Assembly (NCBI GenBank): GCA_031267175.1
Contig: JAIRZP010000258.1
Location: forward strand, 1 to 5,922
Length of the DNA: 5,922 nt
Source of the DNA: Coriobacteriales bacterium
GTDB lineage: Bacteria; Actinomycetota; Coriobacteriia; Coriobacteriales; UBA8131
Direction: 5' to 3'
How positions within the stretch are numbered: the first letter of the stretch is position 1; the number at the start of each line of letters is the position of its first letter. Positions 5,147 through 5,922 of the stretch are shown here, piece after piece. A model generated the notes under the pieces. That model did not search any database and had not been told where the DNA came from. It saw only the letters and a program-made list of their open reading frames with translations. Made by a program: the position numbers and the translations under genes.

Positions 5147-5922
5147 CGCTTCCTCAAGACCCTGGGTATAAGCGTCTCAGAGCGTCCCTTGCTCTGCGTG
5201 GCCCTTATGTTGTACTGGACCTGGCTCAATCTGGCCTTTCAAGGCCCGCTGTTCTTCTCTCCTCTTGCGCTGGCAAGCGGGTTCCTGCTTCCCACCTGGT
5301 GTGCTCCTGTCTTTGCCGCCGCGTTGGCGTATTTTGTCGTGGGAATGTGGTTCAGGCGAACCAATCTGGTCATTAGACAGCGGTGGTATATCGGCTTTGT
5401 AGCGACACTCATGACATTGGGCGCACTGCTCTGTTTTCTGTGGATTCACAGCTTTGAGGCTTCTCTGGACAGCGCAATACCCCTGCTACTCTATCTCGCG
5501 GGATCCCTGGCCATCGGCCTGGGAACAGCGCTTCTCATGATTGAGTGGGGGCGTGTTTTTGGCTATCTCGGCCCCCAGCAGGCGCTCTACCACGGCATAG
5601 TCGCTGTGTTCGCCTCGGCCCTGCTCGTGGCACTCCTCTCGCTGCTGCCGCTGTTTGCCGCACAGCTCTGCATTGTGCTCATCCCCGTGCCCCTCGCGGT
5701 GTGCCTGCGTAAGACGATTGTGGCCCTGCCCCAAAAGGGCCTCTATACCCATGGTCAAAACGCCGAGTTGAAGATACCCTACAAGTTCCTGTTCACGGCC
5801 CTCCTCCATGGCCTGTCGCTCGGTATTTTGATGGGTTGGCTCTTCCTGCTGGGCAACCAGGCTGGCACAAGTCTCCTGATGGCGCTGAGCTTTACCCTGG
5901 CCTCGGTACTGCTGTTGCTTAC
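5135..5922 (+). CDS. Multi-span membrane protein, probable N-terminal sensor half of a LuxR-type regulator (partial)
   Basis: The reading frame runs off the window after 262 codons. It encodes about eight membrane spans, near residues 18-38, 43-70, 83-104, 113-137, 152-172, 174-191, 214-240 and 244-262. A short basic N-terminus (MINHRFLKTLG) precedes the first. The segment IEWGRVFGYLGPQQAL (136-151), a WG-x(5)-LGP-x-x-AL pattern, resembles the 12-span domains of the LuxR-type membrane regulators expanded in Eggerthellaceae, whose C-terminal helix-turn-helix would lie beyond this window. Such regulators commonly flank exported flavin reductases, as here. The HTH itself is not seen, so a plain transporter of the major facilitator type is the alternative. 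Start choice is uncertain. ATG 5135 has AGGTG four bases upstream. GTG 5084 has GAGGTG five bases upstream and would add 17 residues, but these use AGG arginine codons repeatedly, unlike the gene body. An in-frame TAA at 5069 bounds both. Confidence 0.72.
   Translation, partial: MINHRFLKTLGISVSERPLLCVALMLYWTWLNLAFQGPLFFSPLALASGFLLPTWCAPVFAAALAYFVVGMWFRRTNLVIRQRWYIGFVATLMTLGALLCFLWIHSFEASLDSAIPLLLYLAGSLAIGLGTALLMIEWGRVFGYLGPQQALYHGIVAVFASALLVALLSLLPLFAAQLCIVLIPVPLAVCLRKTIVALPQKGLYTHGQNAELKIPYKFLFTALLHGLSLGILMGWLFLLGNQAGTSLLMALSFTLASVLLLL

Overview
This window most likely comes from a gut actinobacterium of the Coriobacteriia, probably family Eggerthellaceae. That placement is inferred from gene content. 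A twin-arginine-exported flavin reductase of the fumarate reductase-like family sits divergently next to a multi-membrane-span protein resembling the LuxR-type membrane regulators that are abundant in Eggerthella, Gordonibacter, Slackia and relatives. No rRNA or universal marker gene is present to confirm it.

Layout, left to right. (1) Bases 2-279 (+) hold the C-terminal end of an unrecognised membrane protein broken by an apparent -1 frameshift. Its stop overlaps the start of a 133-residue three-span membrane protein (276-677, +). (2) Convergent to these lies a tight two-gene minus-strand unit: a TerC-family membrane protein (2902 to 2036), then a CNNM/DUF21-CBS-CorC 'hemolysin family' protein (2045 to 729). 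The second gene starts with GTG inside the last codons of the first. (3) Upstream on the same strand is a 563-residue Tat lipoprotein flavin reductase (4736 to 3045), separated from terC by 142 bases. (4) A 398-base divergent control region (4737-5134) holds a perfect TATAAT box for the reductase, an extended -10 box for the rightward gene, two copies of a bipartite 23-base site spaced exactly 40 bases apart, and leader sequences with competing inverted repeats. (5) The rightward gene (from about 5135, cut by the window end) encodes at least eight membrane spans. It is read as the sensor half of a LuxR-type regulator whose helix-turn-helix would lie beyond the window.

How the parts may work together. 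The membrane regulator probably senses a small molecule and controls the reductase next door. The reductase would use that molecule as a respiratory electron acceptor on the outer face of the membrane. Aligned by eye with Shewanella flavocytochrome c3, the reductase keeps the FAD-binding framework but has replaced every dicarboxylate-binding and catalytic residue I can place, so its acceptor is probably not fumarate. The TerC/CNNM pair is a separate housekeeping-type unit, probably for divalent metal (Mn/Mg) export or homeostasis. The most interesting parts of the window are the divergent control region and the altered active site of the reductase.
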